From Rhodococcus sp. Leaf247 (GTDB lineage: Bacteria; Actinomycetota; Actinomycetes; Mycobacteriales; Mycobacteriaceae), in the NCBI RefSeq assembly GCF_001426185.1, contig NZ_LMRP01000001.1, positions 372,483-436,482 of the forward strand: DNA of 64,000 nt, in the 5' to 3' direction. This document shows positions 1-11,018 of the stretch, one piece after another (the stretch's first letter is position 1; each line of letters begins with the position of its first letter). The notes below the pieces were generated by a model, which saw only the letters and a list, made by a program, of their open reading frames with translations, did no database searches and was not told the origin of the DNA. Position numbers and translations under genes: made by a program.

Positions 1-31
1 CGACCGCGCGTGAGAGTACTAGGAGTACACA

Positions 32-325
32 ATGCCCCAGCCCAATCACCTCCCCGGACCCAATGCCGATATCTGGGATTGGCAGATGCACGGCACGTGC
101 CGTGGAGTCGACTCGTCGATGTTCTTCCATCCTGATGGTGAACGAGGTCGAGCCCGCGCGCAACGCGAAATGAAAGCCAAGGAGATGTGCCGCGCCTGCC
201 CCGTGCTCGCACAATGCCGCAGCCACGCGCTCGCGGTCAGCGAGCCCTACGGAATCTGGGGCGGGATGTCGGAGACCGAACGCGAAGTTCTGGCCCGCCG
301 CAACCGCCGCCGACTCGCCTCCTGA
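32..325 (+). CDS. whiB3: WhiB-family iron-sulfur regulator, WhiB3-like
   Basis: This 97-residue protein has the WhiB cysteine set C23, C53, C56 and C62, which in this family holds a redox- and NO-sensitive [4Fe-4S] cluster. The GIWGG turn at 74-78, which contacts the sigma factor, and a basic C-terminal tail (residues 88-95) follow. The N-terminus (MPQPNHLPGPNADIW) closely resembles M. tuberculosis WhiB3 as I remember it, and the neighbours groEL1-groES match the Rv3416-Rv3418c order. An AGGAG six bases before the ATG supports the start. WhiB3 acts with the primary sigma factor on redox and lipid metabolism genes. The promoter lies outside the window. Confidence 0.93.
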   Translation: MPQPNHLPGPNADIWDWQMHGTCRGVDSSMFFHPDGERGRARAQREMKAKEMCRACPVLAQCRSHALAVSEPYGIWGGMSETEREVLARRNRRRLAS

Positions 326-359
326 TCTCTCCCCAGCGCGGCCGACCACCAACACCACC

Positions 360-400
360 GACAGAGGCCCCACCGGACGATCTCCGGTGGGGCCTCTGTC
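360..400. terminator. Bidirectional terminator between whiB3 and groEL1
   Basis: A perfect 18-bp stem (GACAGAGGCCCCACCGGA and its complement) with a 5-base loop lies between two convergent genes. There is no long T-run, as is usual for high-GC actinobacterial terminators. Its symmetry would serve both strands. Confidence 0.85.
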
Positions 401-439
401 GTGTGATTCACCGGCCGTCAGGGGCCGGGGGTACAGCGG

Positions 440-2068
<1,629 letters not shown>

Positions 2069-2090
2069 CTAGGAGTACGACGTAACGCAT

Positions 2091-2128
2091 TCCGCCCCGG
2101 GTCCTGGGGAACCGGACACCGGGGCGGA
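2091..2128 (-). other. Hairpin in the groES-groEL1 intercistronic gap
   Basis: TCCGCCCCGG (2091-2100) pairs with CCGGGGCGGA (2119-2128). GTCC/GGAC extends the stem inside after a one-base bulge. It fills most of the 86-base gap between the two cistrons and could act as an RNA processing or stability element, or a partial terminator. The role is inferred. Confidence 0.55.
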
Positions 2129-2139
2129 GAGCGTGGGGC

Positions 2140-2439
2140 TTACTTGGAGATGACTGCCAGCACGTCGCGTGCGGACAGGATCAGGTACTCCTCGCCGGCG
2201 TACTTGATCTCGGTGCCGCCGTACTTGCTGTAGATGACGGTGTCACCCTCTTTGACGTCGACAGGGATGCGATTTCCCTTGTCGGTCACGCGGCCTTCAC
2301 CCACGGCAACCACGGTGCCCTCCTGGGGCTTCTCCTTGGCTGTATCGGGGATGACCAGGCCGGAGGCGGTCGTCGTCTCGGCCTCGACGGCCTGGACGAG
2401 GATCTTGTCCTCGAGCGGCTTGATGTTCACGCCTGCCAC
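2140..2439 (-). CDS. groES: Co-chaperonin GroES
   Basis: This 99-residue GroES runs from the [16 protein letters not shown]-terminus to the [14 protein letters not shown]-terminus, the normal length for the family. The mobile loop is at about residues 20-32 ([12 protein letters not shown]). GroES caps the GroEL ring and encloses the folding substrate. The start is a GTG preceded by GGAGGG. It is the first gene of the groES-groEL1 operon, with the CIRCE operators about 140-190 bases upstream. Confidence 0.97.
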   Translation of the reverse strand: MAGVNIKPLEDKILVQAVEAETTTASGLVIPDTAKEKPQEGTVVAVGEGRVTDKGNRIPVDVKEGDTVIYSKYGGTEIKYAGEEYLILSARDVLAVISK

Positions 2440-2577
2440 GATGAGCCCTCCACTTTCACGATTGTCGGTCCGAGGCTGGTCCCCGGAACGCCTTGTTGCT
2501 GTAGTTCAGGTAGTTCGTGACTCCGGCCGCCGATGCCCCGTCGTCGCGGGTGCCGGGCCATCGATATCCGGTGTCGA

Positions 2578-2627
2578 CTAGCACTCTATACACGCGAGTG
2601 CCAGCACTCAACCTTCACGAGTGCACA
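2578..2627 (-). promoter_or_regulatory. Tandem CIRCE operators (HrcA sites) upstream of groES
   Basis: Two copies of the CIRCE pattern (consensus TTAGCACTC-N9-GAGTGCTAA) are present. The first is CTAGCACTC (2578-2586), 9 bases, then GAGTGCCAG (2596-2604). The second is CCAGCACTC (2601-2609), 9 bases, then GAGTGCACA (2619-2627). They share bases 2601-2604. CIRCE is the binding site of the heat-shock repressor HrcA. hrcA itself is not in the window. Confidence 0.88.
2583..2611 (-). promoter_or_regulatory. groES promoter embedded in the CIRCE sites
   Basis: Read on the minus strand, TTGAGT (2611-2606), a 17-base spacer and TAGAGT (2588-2583) match -35 and -10 elements of the housekeeping type (TANNNT -10). 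The -35 lies in the second CIRCE and the -10 in the first, so repressor binding would block polymerase directly. Assigned by pattern only. Confidence 0.6.
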
Positions 2628-2821
2628 GTTTTCCGGCGCGGTTCCTCGGCCATCGCCTCGCGGACGATCGGCGCGACCTCGCGGCCCAGAAGTTCGATCG
2701 AGAGTTGCGCCTCCTCCACCACTTCCCGTAGGCGGCGGCCGTGCCCACGCACGGTGGCGACACCGCCCTCCGGGTAGGTCTCGGCGAACGTCGTGATGCC
2801 GATCTCGAAGGTCGAGGACAC
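2615..2821 (-). pseudogene. Internally deleted luciferase-like monooxygenase remnant
   Basis: A 68-codon frame from a GTG reads FEIGITTFAETYPEGG and, near residue 30, LREVVEEA. This resembles the first ~40 residues of a CE1758-type LLM flavin oxidoreductase. It then jumps to LSIELLGREVAPIVREAM, which resembles the extreme C-terminus of the same family. The roughly 280 residues that form the TIM barrel are missing, so the product cannot bind flavin. The in-frame joint suggests one internal deletion. Its 3' end overlaps the second CIRCE of groES. The family match is from memory; a short unrelated ORF is the alternative. Confidence 0.6.
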
Positions 2822-2994
2822 GGTGCCACACCCCTTTCCCAGAAATTTCACCTGGCGTTCCCGCACAGGTGACGACGGGTTGTTCACGTTCTCGGTGAGG
2901 GGGACCAGAACGCGATGCGCACTATTTCCGCCCAAGTTCGGTAACATTCGCATAACGGCACGTTCACGGAGCACGACGAGAGGAGGTTCGACGC

Positions 2995-4545
2995 ATGCCC
3001 GACAGCACTGTCACGATCGGAGTATCGGCAGGTTCGGAAGTAGTCTGCTGCGCCGTCCTCACCACGGCGGCCGACGGTACCGAGTCCTTCGACTACCGCA
3101 CCGTGACCGCCGAGGGGTCACGCACCGACACCGGCGACCTGGTCGCCACGTCGATCGAGCTGGCGTCGGAGCACCTCGTCGGCGTCGACGACACGAGGTC
3201 GACGAGCCGTCACGGTCGCACCGCGGTCGCTCGTCGCGCCGAGGGCACCACGCGATCCATCCTGTCCGCAGCGCGTCGCCGCGACCTCGCGATCACGTCC
3301 GACACGCTGGTCACCGACACCGACGCAGCGCTCTGCTGGCTGCGACATACCGGCGAGGTGGCCAGATACCGCACCGTGCTCATCGCCGACGTGGGTGCCT
3401 CGGGGACGTCGATCAGCGTCGTCGACCAGGTCGACGGCACCGTTCTGGCCTCCGAGCGGACCGACGAGGTCGGGGGCCGCGTGTTCGACGACCGTCTGCA
3501 GGACGCCGTCGCCGGTCGGCTGCCGTCCGTGTCGCCCACCGACCGCGTCCTCGTCGCTGCACGTCTGCGGACGGCCAAGGAACAGTTGTCCTTCCACGAG
3601 TCCGTGACGGTCGATCTCCCGGACGGCGAGACACTCACCGTGACCCGCGCCGAGCTACTCGACGCCCTCGCCGAGCCGCTGGCCACGCTGCGGGCCGTCG
3701 TGACCCGTGTCGTCGACAGTGCCGTGGATCGACCCGATGCAGTGGCTGTCGTCGGCGGCGGCGCCTTCGTTCCGTCCGTCACCGAGGCCATCACCTCCGC
3801 GGCGCAGGTAGCGAACGTCGGAACGTCGGAACCCGACGCGGCGGTGGCCAAGGGTGCCGCACTGCTCGCCCGAGCGTTCGACCACGACATCGCGCCCGCG
3901 ATGCAGTCGACACCGACATCGCTGTCGTCGAGCCTGCGAACCGTCGGCCTGCTGGCCGCGGCCTGCGCGGCCATGGCGGTGGTGCTGGCCTACGGAGTCC
4001 AGGCCCTGACCCCGTCCAGTGACACGGATGTCACGACCGTCGCCACGTCCACCGTTCCGACGGATACGGCAGACACGTCGGCCGAACGACCGGACACCGC
4101 CTCGGCGGCGCCCCCGGAATTGACCGGAGGGTGGGACGACCCTGCTCCGGAGCCCGAGCGGCAGGCCGTCACACCGTGGCCCACCACGGACTACACCTAC
4201 ACCGCGCCCGCCGTGACCCCGACCCCGGCATATCCGCAGCGTACAGCCGTGACGACCCCGGATCCCGTGGTTCCCGAACAGTCCACGACGCCCCGGACGC
4301 CGACGCCACAACCGTCGTCGTCCCAGTCCGCGACGCCGACGACCCCGAGTCTGCGACCCGCGCCGGATCTCCCGATCATCGTGCTGCCGGATTTCCCGGA
4401 CCTGCCGCCGTGGTGGGCGGACCTGCCGGGAGTCGGCCCTGCGCCCTCCGCCCCGACCGAGCCGCCGGTCACGCCGGCGCCTGTCCCCGGCATCACGACG
4501 CAGGCTCCGCCTGTCTCGTCGGAACCAGCCGTTCCCGTCTCCTGA
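2995..4545 (+). CDS. Membrane-anchored Hsp70/actin-like protein with Pro/Thr-rich tail
   Basis: The 516-residue protein begins with an actin-fold, Hsp70-like ATPase region (about 1-300). It shows an N-terminal TIGVSAGS phosphate-loop segment, a VLIADVGASGTSISVVDQ segment near 130 and VAVVGGGAFVPSV near 250, equivalent to the phosphate-2 and adenosine motifs. A single membrane helix follows at about 316-338, then about 175 residues rich in Pro, Thr and Ser that should lie outside the membrane. No substrate-binding domain is visible, so it is unlikely to be a classical chaperone. AGGAGG lies before the ATG. It sits between groES and tsaD, where M. tuberculosis has no gene. Function unknown; sensing or envelope scaffolding is possible. 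Confidence 0.75.
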   Translation: MPDSTVTIGVSAGSEVVCCAVLTTAADGTESFDYRTVTAEGSRTDTGDLVATSIELASEHLVGVDDTRSTSRHGRTAVARRAEGTTRSILSAARRRDLAITSDTLVTDTDAALCWLRHTGEVARYRTVLIADVGASGTSISVVDQVDGTVLASERTDEVGGRVFDDRLQDAVAGRLPSVSPTDRVLVAARLRTAKEQLSFHESVTVDLPDGETLTVTRAELLDALAEPLATLRAVVTRVVDSAVDRPDAVAVVGGGAFVPSVTEAITSAAQVANVGTSEPDAAVAKGAALLARAFDHDIAPAMQSTPTSLSSSLRTVGLLAAACAAMAVVLAYGVQALTPSSDTDVTTVATSTVPTDTADTSAERPDTASAAPPELTGGWDDPAPEPERQAVTPWPTTDYTYTAPAVTPTPAYPQRTAVTTPDPVVPEQSTTPRTPTPQPSSSQSATPTTPSLRPAPDLPIIVLPDFPDLPPWWADLPGVGPAPSAPTEPPVTPAPVPGITTQAPPVSSEPAVPVS

Positions 4546-4552
4546 CGGACCG

Positions 4553-5599
4553 TCAGCGCACCTGACTGACGGATACCGGGAGTCCCGGGTCGGTCGCCAC
4601 GGTCAGCGGCGACGGTTCCGCGCCGGCTGCCGCGAGGTGCGCACCCAGGGTCGCGATCATGACTCCGTTGTCGGTGCAGCGACGCGGAGTCGGCACGCGC
4701 AGCGTCACCCCGGCTGCGGCGCAGCGTTCCTCGGCCAACGACCTGATCCGCGAGTTCGCTGTGGCCCCACCGCCGAGAACCAACGTGTCGATGTCCCGAT
4801 CCTTCAGTGCGCGGATCGCCTTCATCGTCAGGACGTCGGCGACAGCTTCCTGGAAGGACGCCGCGACGTCGGCCACCACGACCGGCCTGCCGGCGCGCTC
4901 CGCGGACTCCACGTAGCGAGCTACCGCCGTCTTGAGACCGGAGAAGGAGAAGTCGTACCGGGAATCGCGGGGTCCCGTCATCCCTCGGGGGAACGCGACC
5001 GCCGCCGGATCGCCCTCGCGCGCCAGCGTGTCGAGCACAGGTCCGCCCGGGTAGCCGAGCCCCAACAACCTGGCGACCTTGTCGAAGGCCTCGCCCGCCG
5101 CGTCGTCCACGGTGCTTCCCAGTTCGACGATGGGTTCCGCCAGCGAGGACACCTCGAGAAGGTGCGTGTGTCCGCCGGACACGAGAAGGGCGACGCACTC
5201 CGGCATCGGGCCGTGCTCGAGGGTGTCGACGGCAACGTGCCCGCCGAGATGATTGACCGCGTAGAACGGCACGTTCCATGCTGCCGCATAGGCTTTCGCC
5301 GCCGCGACACCGACCAGCAGTGCGCCGGCGAGCCCGGGTCCGATGGTGACGGCCACGGCATCGGGGCGACGGATCCCGGCCGCGGACAACGCACGCCGCA
5401 TGGTCGGGACCATCGCTTCGAGATGGGCGCGCGACGCGATCTCGGGAACCACACCGCCGAAGCGGGCGTGCTGATCGACGCTCGACGCCACCTCGTCGGC
5501 AAGCAGCTCGCACGTCCCCGATCCCGACGAGTCTCCGCTGTAGCGGACGATGCCGACACCTGTCTCGTCGCAGGAACTTTCGATGCCCATGACGATCAC
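4553..5599 (-). CDS. tsaD: tRNA N6-threonylcarbamoyltransferase TsaD
   Basis: TsaD transfers the threonylcarbamoyl group from threonylcarbamoyl-AMP to A37 of ANN-decoding tRNAs. The 348-residue protein starts [14 protein letters not shown], carries the metal-binding [10 protein letters not shown] histidine pair near residue 110 and a later [11 protein letters not shown] segment. The GTG start is chosen because it overlaps the rimI stop by GTGA, follows GAAAGGTGG, and gives the family length; upstream in-frame codons are not TsaD-like. It ends the leftward operon and converges on the Hsp70-like gene with a 7-base gap. TsaB and TsaE, its partners, lie in the same operon. Confidence 0.96.
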   Translation of the reverse strand: MIVMGIESSCDETGVGIVRYSGDSSGSGTCELLADEVASSVDQHARFGGVVPEIASRAHLEAMVPTMRRALSAAGIRRPDAVAVTIGPGLAGALLVGVAAAKAYAAAWNVPFYAVNHLGGHVAVDTLEHGPMPECVALLVSGGHTHLLEVSSLAEPIVELGSTVDDAAGEAFDKVARLLGLGYPGGPVLDTLAREGDPAAVAFPRGMTGPRDSRYDFSFSGLKTAVARYVESAERAGRPVVVADVAASFQEAVADVLTMKAIRALKDRDIDTLVLGGGATANSRIRSLAEERCAAAGVTLRVPTPRRCTDNGVMIATLGAHLAAAGAEPSPLTVATDPGLPVSVSQVR

Positions 5600-6084
5600 G
5601 GGTGTCCACCTTTCACTTCGTCCGCCGCGGCGGGTCGTGTCATCGTGTAGGCGTCCGCGCCGCTGGGCTGGTAGTACCGGCGCCGCGTGCCGACGACGGC
5701 GAAGCCTGCGCGCGTGTACATCTCGATCGCCGGATCGTTGTCGGTGCGGACTTCGAGGAACACCGGGCCACCGTGCCGGTCGGCTTCGGCCAGCATCGCA
5801 CCGAGCAGAGCCCCACCGATTCCGCGTCGTTGACGGTCCGGATCCACGCCGATCGTGTGAACCTCCGATTCGGCACCGGAACCGTTGCCCAGCAGGGCGA
5901 TACCGGCATATCCCGCCACGGTTCCGTCCCCGTCCCGCACCACGAAGTACCGCACGTGCGGCGCCCGTAGCTCGTCCACGAACGCCGACGCGGGCCACGG
6001 CCCGTCACCGGGAAACAGGATGATCTCGAGCTCGGCGCAGCGCTCGGCGTCCTCTGCCCGCATGGGCTCGACCGCAACGGTCAC
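5596..6084 (-). CDS. rimI: GNAT acetyltransferase RimI (ribosomal protein N-terminal acetylation)
   Basis: A 162-residue GNAT enzyme with the acetyl-CoA signature [12 protein letters not shown] near residues 82-93 and the C-terminal [18 protein letters not shown] segment typical of RimI. RimI acetylates the N-terminal residue of S18 and other proteins. It lies between tsaB and tsaD, as in Rv3420c, and overlaps both by GTGA. The start is GTG. No strong ribosome site is visible, so translation is probably coupled to tsaB. Confidence 0.93.
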   Translation of the reverse strand: MTVAVEPMRAEDAERCAELEIILFPGDGPWPASAFVDELRAPHVRYFVVRDGDGTVAGYAGIALLGNGSGAESEVHTIGVDPDRQRRGIGGALLGAMLAEADRHGGPVFLEVRTDNDPAIEMYTRAGFAVVGTRRRYYQPSGADAYTMTRPAAADEVKGGHP

Positions 6085-6737
6085 GGAGTCCCGGCCGGAG
6101 TTCGGTCCGCGGTCGCGACCGCGTCGGGACGACGGAGGTACTGCGGGGTCGGCTCGGCGGGCACATCACCGCGGAGCAGGGCCGCGGCCGCGACGGCCAC
6201 CAACGCCTCCGGGGCCGGAGACTCGACGGGCTCCACCGGGAGGTCGACGATGTCGACGTGCGAGGCGGATCCGGCCACCACCTGCGACTCCCCCACCACG
6301 ATGTCCGACGGACTGCTGACGAACGGTCCGGCGATCCGATCGGCGCCGCGGAAGCGCGCCCAGTACACCTCTTTACGACGCGCATCGGTCACGACCAGCA
6401 CCTCCCTGTCGCCGGGGACTGCAGCGGCGATGGCGTCGAGGCTGCCGACACCGTGCACCGGGATTCCCAGCGCGTCGGCGAACGCCGCACCGGTAGCCAT
6501 TCCGACGCGGAGACCGGTGAACGGGCCGGGGCCGGTGCCGACGACGACCGCGTCCAGGTCGTCCGCTCCGATCCCGGCTTCCGCCAGGCATTCGAGGATC
6601 TGCGGGGTGAGTACCTCGGCGTGCGCGCGTGCGTTCACGGTGATGCGAGTGGCCAGTGAACGCGGGCCGGCGTCGTCGAGTCGGACGACTCCGGCCGTGA
6701 CGGCGGGTGTCGAGGTGTCGACGGCAAGTATCAGCAC
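6081..6737 (-). CDS. tsaB: tRNA t6A biosynthesis protein TsaB
   Basis: This 218-residue ASKHA-fold protein starts LILAVDTSTPAVTAGVV and contains the GTGPGPFTGLRVGMATG segment near 68-84 characteristic of TsaB (YeaZ). TsaB dimerises with TsaD and is needed for t6A synthesis; it lacks TsaD's metal histidines. The start is GTG, 21 bases after tsaE. The C-terminal half is longer than the core fold and Ala/Pro-rich, as in other actinobacteria. Confidence 0.95.
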   Translation of the reverse strand: MLILAVDTSTPAVTAGVVRLDDAGPRSLATRITVNARAHAEVLTPQILECLAEAGIGADDLDAVVVGTGPGPFTGLRVGMATGAAFADALGIPVHGVGSLDAIAAAVPGDREVLVVTDARRKEVYWARFRGADRIAGPFVSSPSDIVVGESQVVAGSASHVDIVDLPVEPVESPAPEALVAVAAAALLRGDVPAEPTPQYLRRPDAVATADRTPAGTP

Positions 6738-6758
6738 GGATGTCGAGATTACTCCGCG

Positions 6759-7220
6759 TCAGACTGACGGTGCGCGGACCCATTCCCAGGAGGCGGTACG
6801 GACGTCGGATTCGGGTTCGCGGCGCAACCGCACCAGCAGGTGGCGATCGGTCAGGGTCTCCGCGATGCCCTCGCCCCATTCCACGACCACGACGGAGTCG
6901 GTCAGCTCGGTGTCCAGGTCGAGCGCGTCCAGCTCGTCCATGGCCGACGCCCCCGTTCCGAGCCCCAGCCGGTAGGCGTCGACATGGACCAGTCCGGGTC
7001 CCGTGTCGTGACCCGGTCGGTGGGTACGGGCGATCATGAACGTCGGTGAGCTGACGCGTCCGACGACACCCAGGCCACGCGCGAGGCCCTTGGTCAAGGT
7101 GGTCTTGCCGGCACCGAGGGGGCCGTCGAGAACGACGACGTCTCCGGCGACCAGTTCGTGCGCGAGAGCCTCGCCGAGGCGCTCGGTGTCCTCCGCGGTC
7201 TCGAGAACGGTGTCAGCCAA
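6759..7220 (-). CDS. tsaE: tRNA t6A ATPase TsaE
   Basis: A 153-residue P-loop ATPase with Walker A GPLGAGKT at 33-40, the SSPTF switch segment near 57 and a VVVVEWGEG segment near 112. TsaE supplies ATP hydrolysis to reset the TsaBD complex. The start is TTG at 7220, overlapping the upstream hydrolase stop by 8 bases with a weak GAGG site. No better in-frame start is visible before the conserved part. Confidence 0.93.
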   Translation of the reverse strand: MADTVLETAEDTERLGEALAHELVAGDVVVLDGPLGAGKTTLTKGLARGLGVVGRVSSPTFMIARTHRPGHDTGPGLVHVDAYRLGLGTGASAMDELDALDLDTELTDSVVVVEWGEGIAETLTDRHLLVRLRREPESDVRTASWEWVRAPSV

Positions 7221-8286
7221 CGGTTCGCCTCGTCGGCCGCGCCTGGATCTGCCCGTCCGTCGCCCGCTGCACCAGCCGATCGACAGCGTCGTTCACCTCG
7301 TCCGGGAATTCCAGCTGCACCAGGTGCCCGGCACGCCGTACCCGCACCATCTCCGCGTGCGGCAGCAGGTCGGCGAGCTCGAGCGACTTGTCGTACGGGA
7401 TCACCCAGTCGTCGTCCCCGCACAGCACCAGTGCAGCGACATCCGCGATGGCCGGCAGGGCGTCGAGTTCGTCGTGCAGTTCGAGTGCCTTCAGGAAGTT
7501 CACCATCGTCACCACCGACGTGTCGTGGGTCATCTGCTCCGCGAAGGCGACCAGCGCCGGGCTGACCTCGGTGCCGAACGACGCGGCCCGCAACACCGGC
7601 GCGATGATCGACCGCACCACACCCCGGCCGACCTGCACGGCGCCGGGCGCGGTGCGCACGATGGTGCGGAACGCGTCGACGGCAGGGTTCTGCAGGTTCC
7701 GTCCGAGGCCGCTGTGCGCGAGCCCTGCCGCGGTCGTCGACATCAAGCCGACCCCGACGACGCGCTCGGCGATGGACTCCGGGAACTGCCGACACGCGGC
7801 GAGGACGGCCATGCCGCCCATCGAGTGCCCCACCAGGACCAGGGGTCCGTTCGGCACGACGGACCGGATGACGTCGGCCAGATCCACGCCGAGACGGCCG
7901 ATGTCGCATTCGTCGGGCGAGACGTCACCGGAGCGCCCGTGACCGCGCTGGTCGTAGAACACCATCCGGACGTCGTCGCCCCACCGTCGGGCCAGTTCGC
8001 GGCGCTGGTAATGCCAGCACTGCATCCGGAGGCAGTACCCGTGGACGAAGACGACGGTCACGGGAGCCGTCACCGGCCCTACTTCGCGGACGGCGAGCGG
8101 CACACCGTCACCGGTCGCGACCACGCATCCGCGATCGGCGTCCATCGCCTCGAAGTCCTCACGCCGACCGGAATCCGCCGCCACCGGGACGACCCGTCGG
8201 CGAACCGCGGCAATTCCCGCCACCGCCGCGACGGCCGCGATACTTGCAGCGCCACCGGCAATTCCGGCTATCTTCGCGGTGATCAT
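7213..8286 (-). CDS. Alpha/beta hydrolase with N-terminal signal anchor
   Basis: A 357-residue alpha/beta hydrolase. Residues 4-28 are hydrophobic ([21 protein letters not shown]) and look like a signal anchor. HG near VFVHGYC forms the oxyanion region, the nucleophile elbow is GHSMGG, a later CGDDDWV supplies the acid and AGHLVQLE the histidine. The substrate is unknown. It overlaps alr by ATGA upstream and tsaE by 8 bases downstream, so it is co-expressed with D-alanine and t6A genes, but the link may only be positional. Confidence 0.88.
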   Translation of the reverse strand: MITAKIAGIAGGAASIAAVAAVAGIAAVRRRVVPVAADSGRREDFEAMDADRGCVVATGDGVPLAVREVGPVTAPVTVVFVHGYCLRMQCWHYQRRELARRWGDDVRMVFYDQRGHGRSGDVSPDECDIGRLGVDLADVIRSVVPNGPLVLVGHSMGGMAVLAACRQFPESIAERVVGVGLMSTTAAGLAHSGLGRNLQNPAVDAFRTIVRTAPGAVQVGRGVVRSIIAPVLRAASFGTEVSPALVAFAEQMTHDTSVVTMVNFLKALELHDELDALPAIADVAALVLCGDDDWVIPYDKSLELADLLPHAEMVRVRRAGHLVQLEFPDEVNDAVDRLVQRATDGQIQARPTRRTVG

Positions 8287-9476
8287 CCGACGCCTCCGAC
8301 GACAGTGCGCTCGACACGGCCACGTATCCCGGTGACCACCTCGTAATTGATGGTGCCCAGGGTCTCGGCCCAGTCCTGCGCCGTGGGCTCGCCGTGATCG
8401 CCGGGGCCGAAGAAGTAGGCGGTGTCACCCTCGACGACATCGGGACGACCGGGCCCCAGATCGACGATCACCTGGTCCATGCAGACACGTCCCACCGCGG
8501 GGCGACGACGCCCGTTGATCGACACCTCGTAGCGGTTCTTCAGCGCACGCGTGATGCCGTCCGCGTATCCGACGGGGAGCAGCGCCACCGTCGTGTCCCT
8601 CGGCGCGATCCACTCGTGGCCGTAGGACACACCCTCGCCCGCGGCGACCCGCTTCACCAGGATCACGGTGGCGCGCAACGTCATTGCGGGCCGGAGACCG
8701 AAGTCGCCGAGATCCGGGGTCGGCGACAGCCCGTACATCGCGATTCCTGGTCGTACCGCGTCGTAGGCCATGTCGGGGCGCGTCAGCACCGCCGCCGAGT
8801 TGGCGATGTGCCGCTGTCGGGGCGCCACACCGGCGCGCGTCATGACCTCGACGGCGGCGTCGAAGCGGCGCTTCTGTCGATCGTTGACGGGATCCCCCGG
8901 GACATCCGCGGATACCAGGTGGGAGAACATCCCGTGGACATCCACTGCGTCGCTGCGCGTTTCGCGGACCAGAGCGGCGACGGTCGCGTCCAGCTCGTCC
9001 GCACTCACACCGTTGCGGTTCATGCCGGTGTCGACCTTGAGCGACACCACGGCGGCTCTCCCCACCGAGCGGGCGGCGTCGGCAACCTCGAGAACCTGCC
9101 GGGGCGACGAGACGCCGATCCCGATGTCCGCCTCGATCGCCGCGGTGAAGTCGGTTCCGGGTGCGTGCAGCCAACACAGCACGGGAGCCGTGAGGCCGCC
9201 GGCGCGCAGCGCGAGGGCTTCGCGAACGGTGGCGACACCAAGCTCCCGCGCACCCGCTGCCAGCGCGGCGCGCGCGACCGGGACGGCGCCGTGGTTGTAC
9301 CCGTCGGCCTTCACGATGGCCATGACGGCCGCGTCGCCCGCATGCTCGACGAGAATCCGGGTGTTGTGCGCGATGGCGTCCAGGTCGATCAGCGCTTCGG
9401 CCTGGGGTCGACGAGCCGGAGCGGCTGCTCGAGTCGTCCCGGCTGCTACCTCCTGCGCGCTGTTCATCGGCGTCAT
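8283..9476 (-). CDS. alr: Alanine racemase
   Basis: Alr interconverts L- and D-alanine for peptidoglycan using PLP. The 397-residue product has the PLP lysine K56 in [11 protein letters not shown] and the catalytic tyrosine Y285 in GVSYGHEW, with the C-terminal beta domain ([12 protein letters not shown]). I start at the ATG (MTPMNSAQ) 40 bases after nnr. An ATG three codons later is equally possible, and the upstream frame extension is Cys/Arg-rich and not Alr-like. Confidence 0.96.
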   Translation of the reverse strand: MTPMNSAQEVAAGTTRAAAPARRPQAEALIDLDAIAHNTRILVEHAGDAAVMAIVKADGYNHGAVPVARAALAAGARELGVATVREALALRAGGLTAPVLCWLHAPGTDFTAAIEADIGIGVSSPRQVLEVADAARSVGRAAVVSLKVDTGMNRNGVSADELDATVAALVRETRSDAVDVHGMFSHLVSADVPGDPVNDRQKRRFDAAVEVMTRAGVAPRQRHIANSAAVLTRPDMAYDAVRPGIAMYGLSPTPDLGDFGLRPAMTLRATVILVKRVAAGEGVSYGHEWIAPRDTTVALLPVGYADGITRALKNRYEVSINGRRRPAVGRVCMDQVIVDLGPGRPDVVEGDTAYFFGPGDHGEPTAQDWAETLGTINYEVVTGIRGRVERTVVGGVG

Positions 9477-9516
9477 TCTGCCATTGCCGACGCGTCGCGA
9501 CGTGCACTGCCGTCCG

Positions 9517-10962
9517 TCACACGCTCGCGCGCAGACTCCCCACGGCGTCCCGCAGTGCCCGCAGCAGCGGCGACGCGGACACCGGTGCACCCACCCGTCG
9601 ACCGTCGTCCGTGGCCGCCAGCAGCGCCGCGCGCGAATGTGCGCGGGCGCCCAGAGCCGCAGCTGTGCGGCTCGGCAGTCCGGCGGCGAGCAGGGCGCCG
9701 ATCATGCCGGACAGAACGTCCCCCGAGCCCGCCGTCGACGACCAGGAGGAACCGGCATCGTCGACCGTGACCGCGCCGTCAGGGTCGGCGATCACCGTGG
9801 CTCGCCCCTTCAACAGGACGGTCACCCCGCGGCGCGACGCGAGGTCGCGCACGGATGCGACACGATCGGGACCCGGCGCCGAGCCCGTCAACCTCTCGAA
9901 CTCCCCGGCGTGAGGGGTCAGCACGGTCGGCGCCTCTCGGCCACTCAGGAGATCCGGCCGACGCGCGAGCACCGTCAGGCCGTCCGCATCCACCAGCACG
10001 GGCACGTCCGACTGCAGGACGGTCCGGAGCCTGCCCTCCGCGTCGTCGTCGGTGCCGAATCCGGGCCCGACCACCCACGCCTGCACCCGGCCGGCATCGT
10101 CGAGGTCGCGGGCAGTCACGACTTCCGGATAGTGGTGCAGCACCTCGGCGCCGCCGGTTCCGACGTACCGCACCATGCCCGACGTCGCGGCCACGGCAGC
10201 GCCGGTGCACAGCACCCCGGCCCCCGGATACTTCTCGCTTCCCGCCAGAATCCCGGTGACCCCCTGCGAATACTTGTCGTCCGTGGGTCCGGGAACCGGC
10301 CACAGCCGTCCCACCTCGGCGTCGTCGAACGATCCGAGAGTCGACTCACCCATGCCCGACCCCGTGTCCGCCGACCAGAGGTCGACGAGGTGCAGCCGCC
10401 CGCACCATGCGCCGGCCAGCACGTGCACGGGTTTCCAGGCACCGAACGCCACCGTGACGTCGGCACGTACGGCAGGACCGTCGACCGCGCCGGTGTCCGG
10501 GTCGACCCCCGACGGCAGGTCCGCGGCCACCACGGGTGCGTCGATCTGCGAGACGACTCGCGCGGCCTCCGGCCGCAGCGATCCCCGAGCCGACAGGCCG
10601 ACGATTCCGTCCACGACGAGATGGGGTATCCCGACCTGCGTGACGACGCGTCCCCCCGCCGCTCGGAAGGCAGCCAGTCCGGCGGCATGAGCGCGATGCG
10701 GATCCAGGAGCAGAGCCTGCACCTGCGCGCCCCGACGGCGGAGCTCGGCGCCGGCGAACAAGACGTCGCCGCCGTTGTCACCCGACCCGATCAGAAGAAG
10801 CACACGACGTCCGGAGACACCGCCTTCGCGTAACCGCAGCTCGTGGGCGACCACCACGGCCAGTCCGTGGGCCGCCTTCCTCATGGCGGCGTACGGCGGC
10901 AGCGCGGCGATCAGCGGCGCTTCGGCGGCCCGGACCTCGTCGGCGGTGTGGAAGTACTGCAT
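9517..10962 (-). CDS. nnr: Bifunctional NAD(P)HX epimerase/dehydratase
   Basis: Fused NnrE-NnrD repairs hydrated NADH and NADPH. The N-terminal epimerase half carries [16 protein letters not shown] near residue 60. The C-terminal ADP-dependent dehydratase half shows [14 protein letters not shown] near 340 and the [16 protein letters not shown] nucleotide site near 430. The 481-residue length fits the fused bacterial form. ATG at 10962 gives the usual [14 protein letters not shown] start; a GTG three codons upstream is the alternative. First gene of the leftward operon through alr to tsaD, divergent from the cupredoxin gene by about 56 bases. Confidence 0.93.
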   Translation of the reverse strand: MQYFHTADEVRAAEAPLIAALPPYAAMRKAAHGLAVVVAHELRLREGGVSGRRVLLLIGSGDNGGDVLFAGAELRRRGAQVQALLLDPHRAHAAGLAAFRAAGGRVVTQVGIPHLVVDGIVGLSARGSLRPEAARVVSQIDAPVVAADLPSGVDPDTGAVDGPAVRADVTVAFGAWKPVHVLAGAWCGRLHLVDLWSADTGSGMGESTLGSFDDAEVGRLWPVPGPTDDKYSQGVTGILAGSEKYPGAGVLCTGAAVAATSGMVRYVGTGGAEVLHHYPEVVTARDLDDAGRVQAWVVGPGFGTDDDAEGRLRTVLQSDVPVLVDADGLTVLARRPDLLSGREAPTVLTPHAGEFERLTGSAPGPDRVASVRDLASRRGVTVLLKGRATVIADPDGAVTVDDAGSSWSSTAGSGDVLSGMIGALLAAGLPSRTAAALGARAHSRAALLAATDDGRRVGAPVSASPLLRALRDAVGSLRASV

Positions 10963-11018
10963 GCGATCCACGGTAGCGCCGACCGGCCACGATTCCCCGC
11001 AGGTCTACCGTGGGATTC

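Noticed and set aside
5600-5998. N-terminal extension of the tsaD frame
   Set aside because: Arg-rich and lies inside rimI; the GTG with GTGA overlap gives the normal TsaD N-terminus.
9420-9460. AGGAGGTAGCAGCC inside the 5' end of alr as a ribosome site for a shorter Alr
   Set aside because: No in-frame ATG or GTG lies at a usable distance downstream, and the PLP domain begins soon after.
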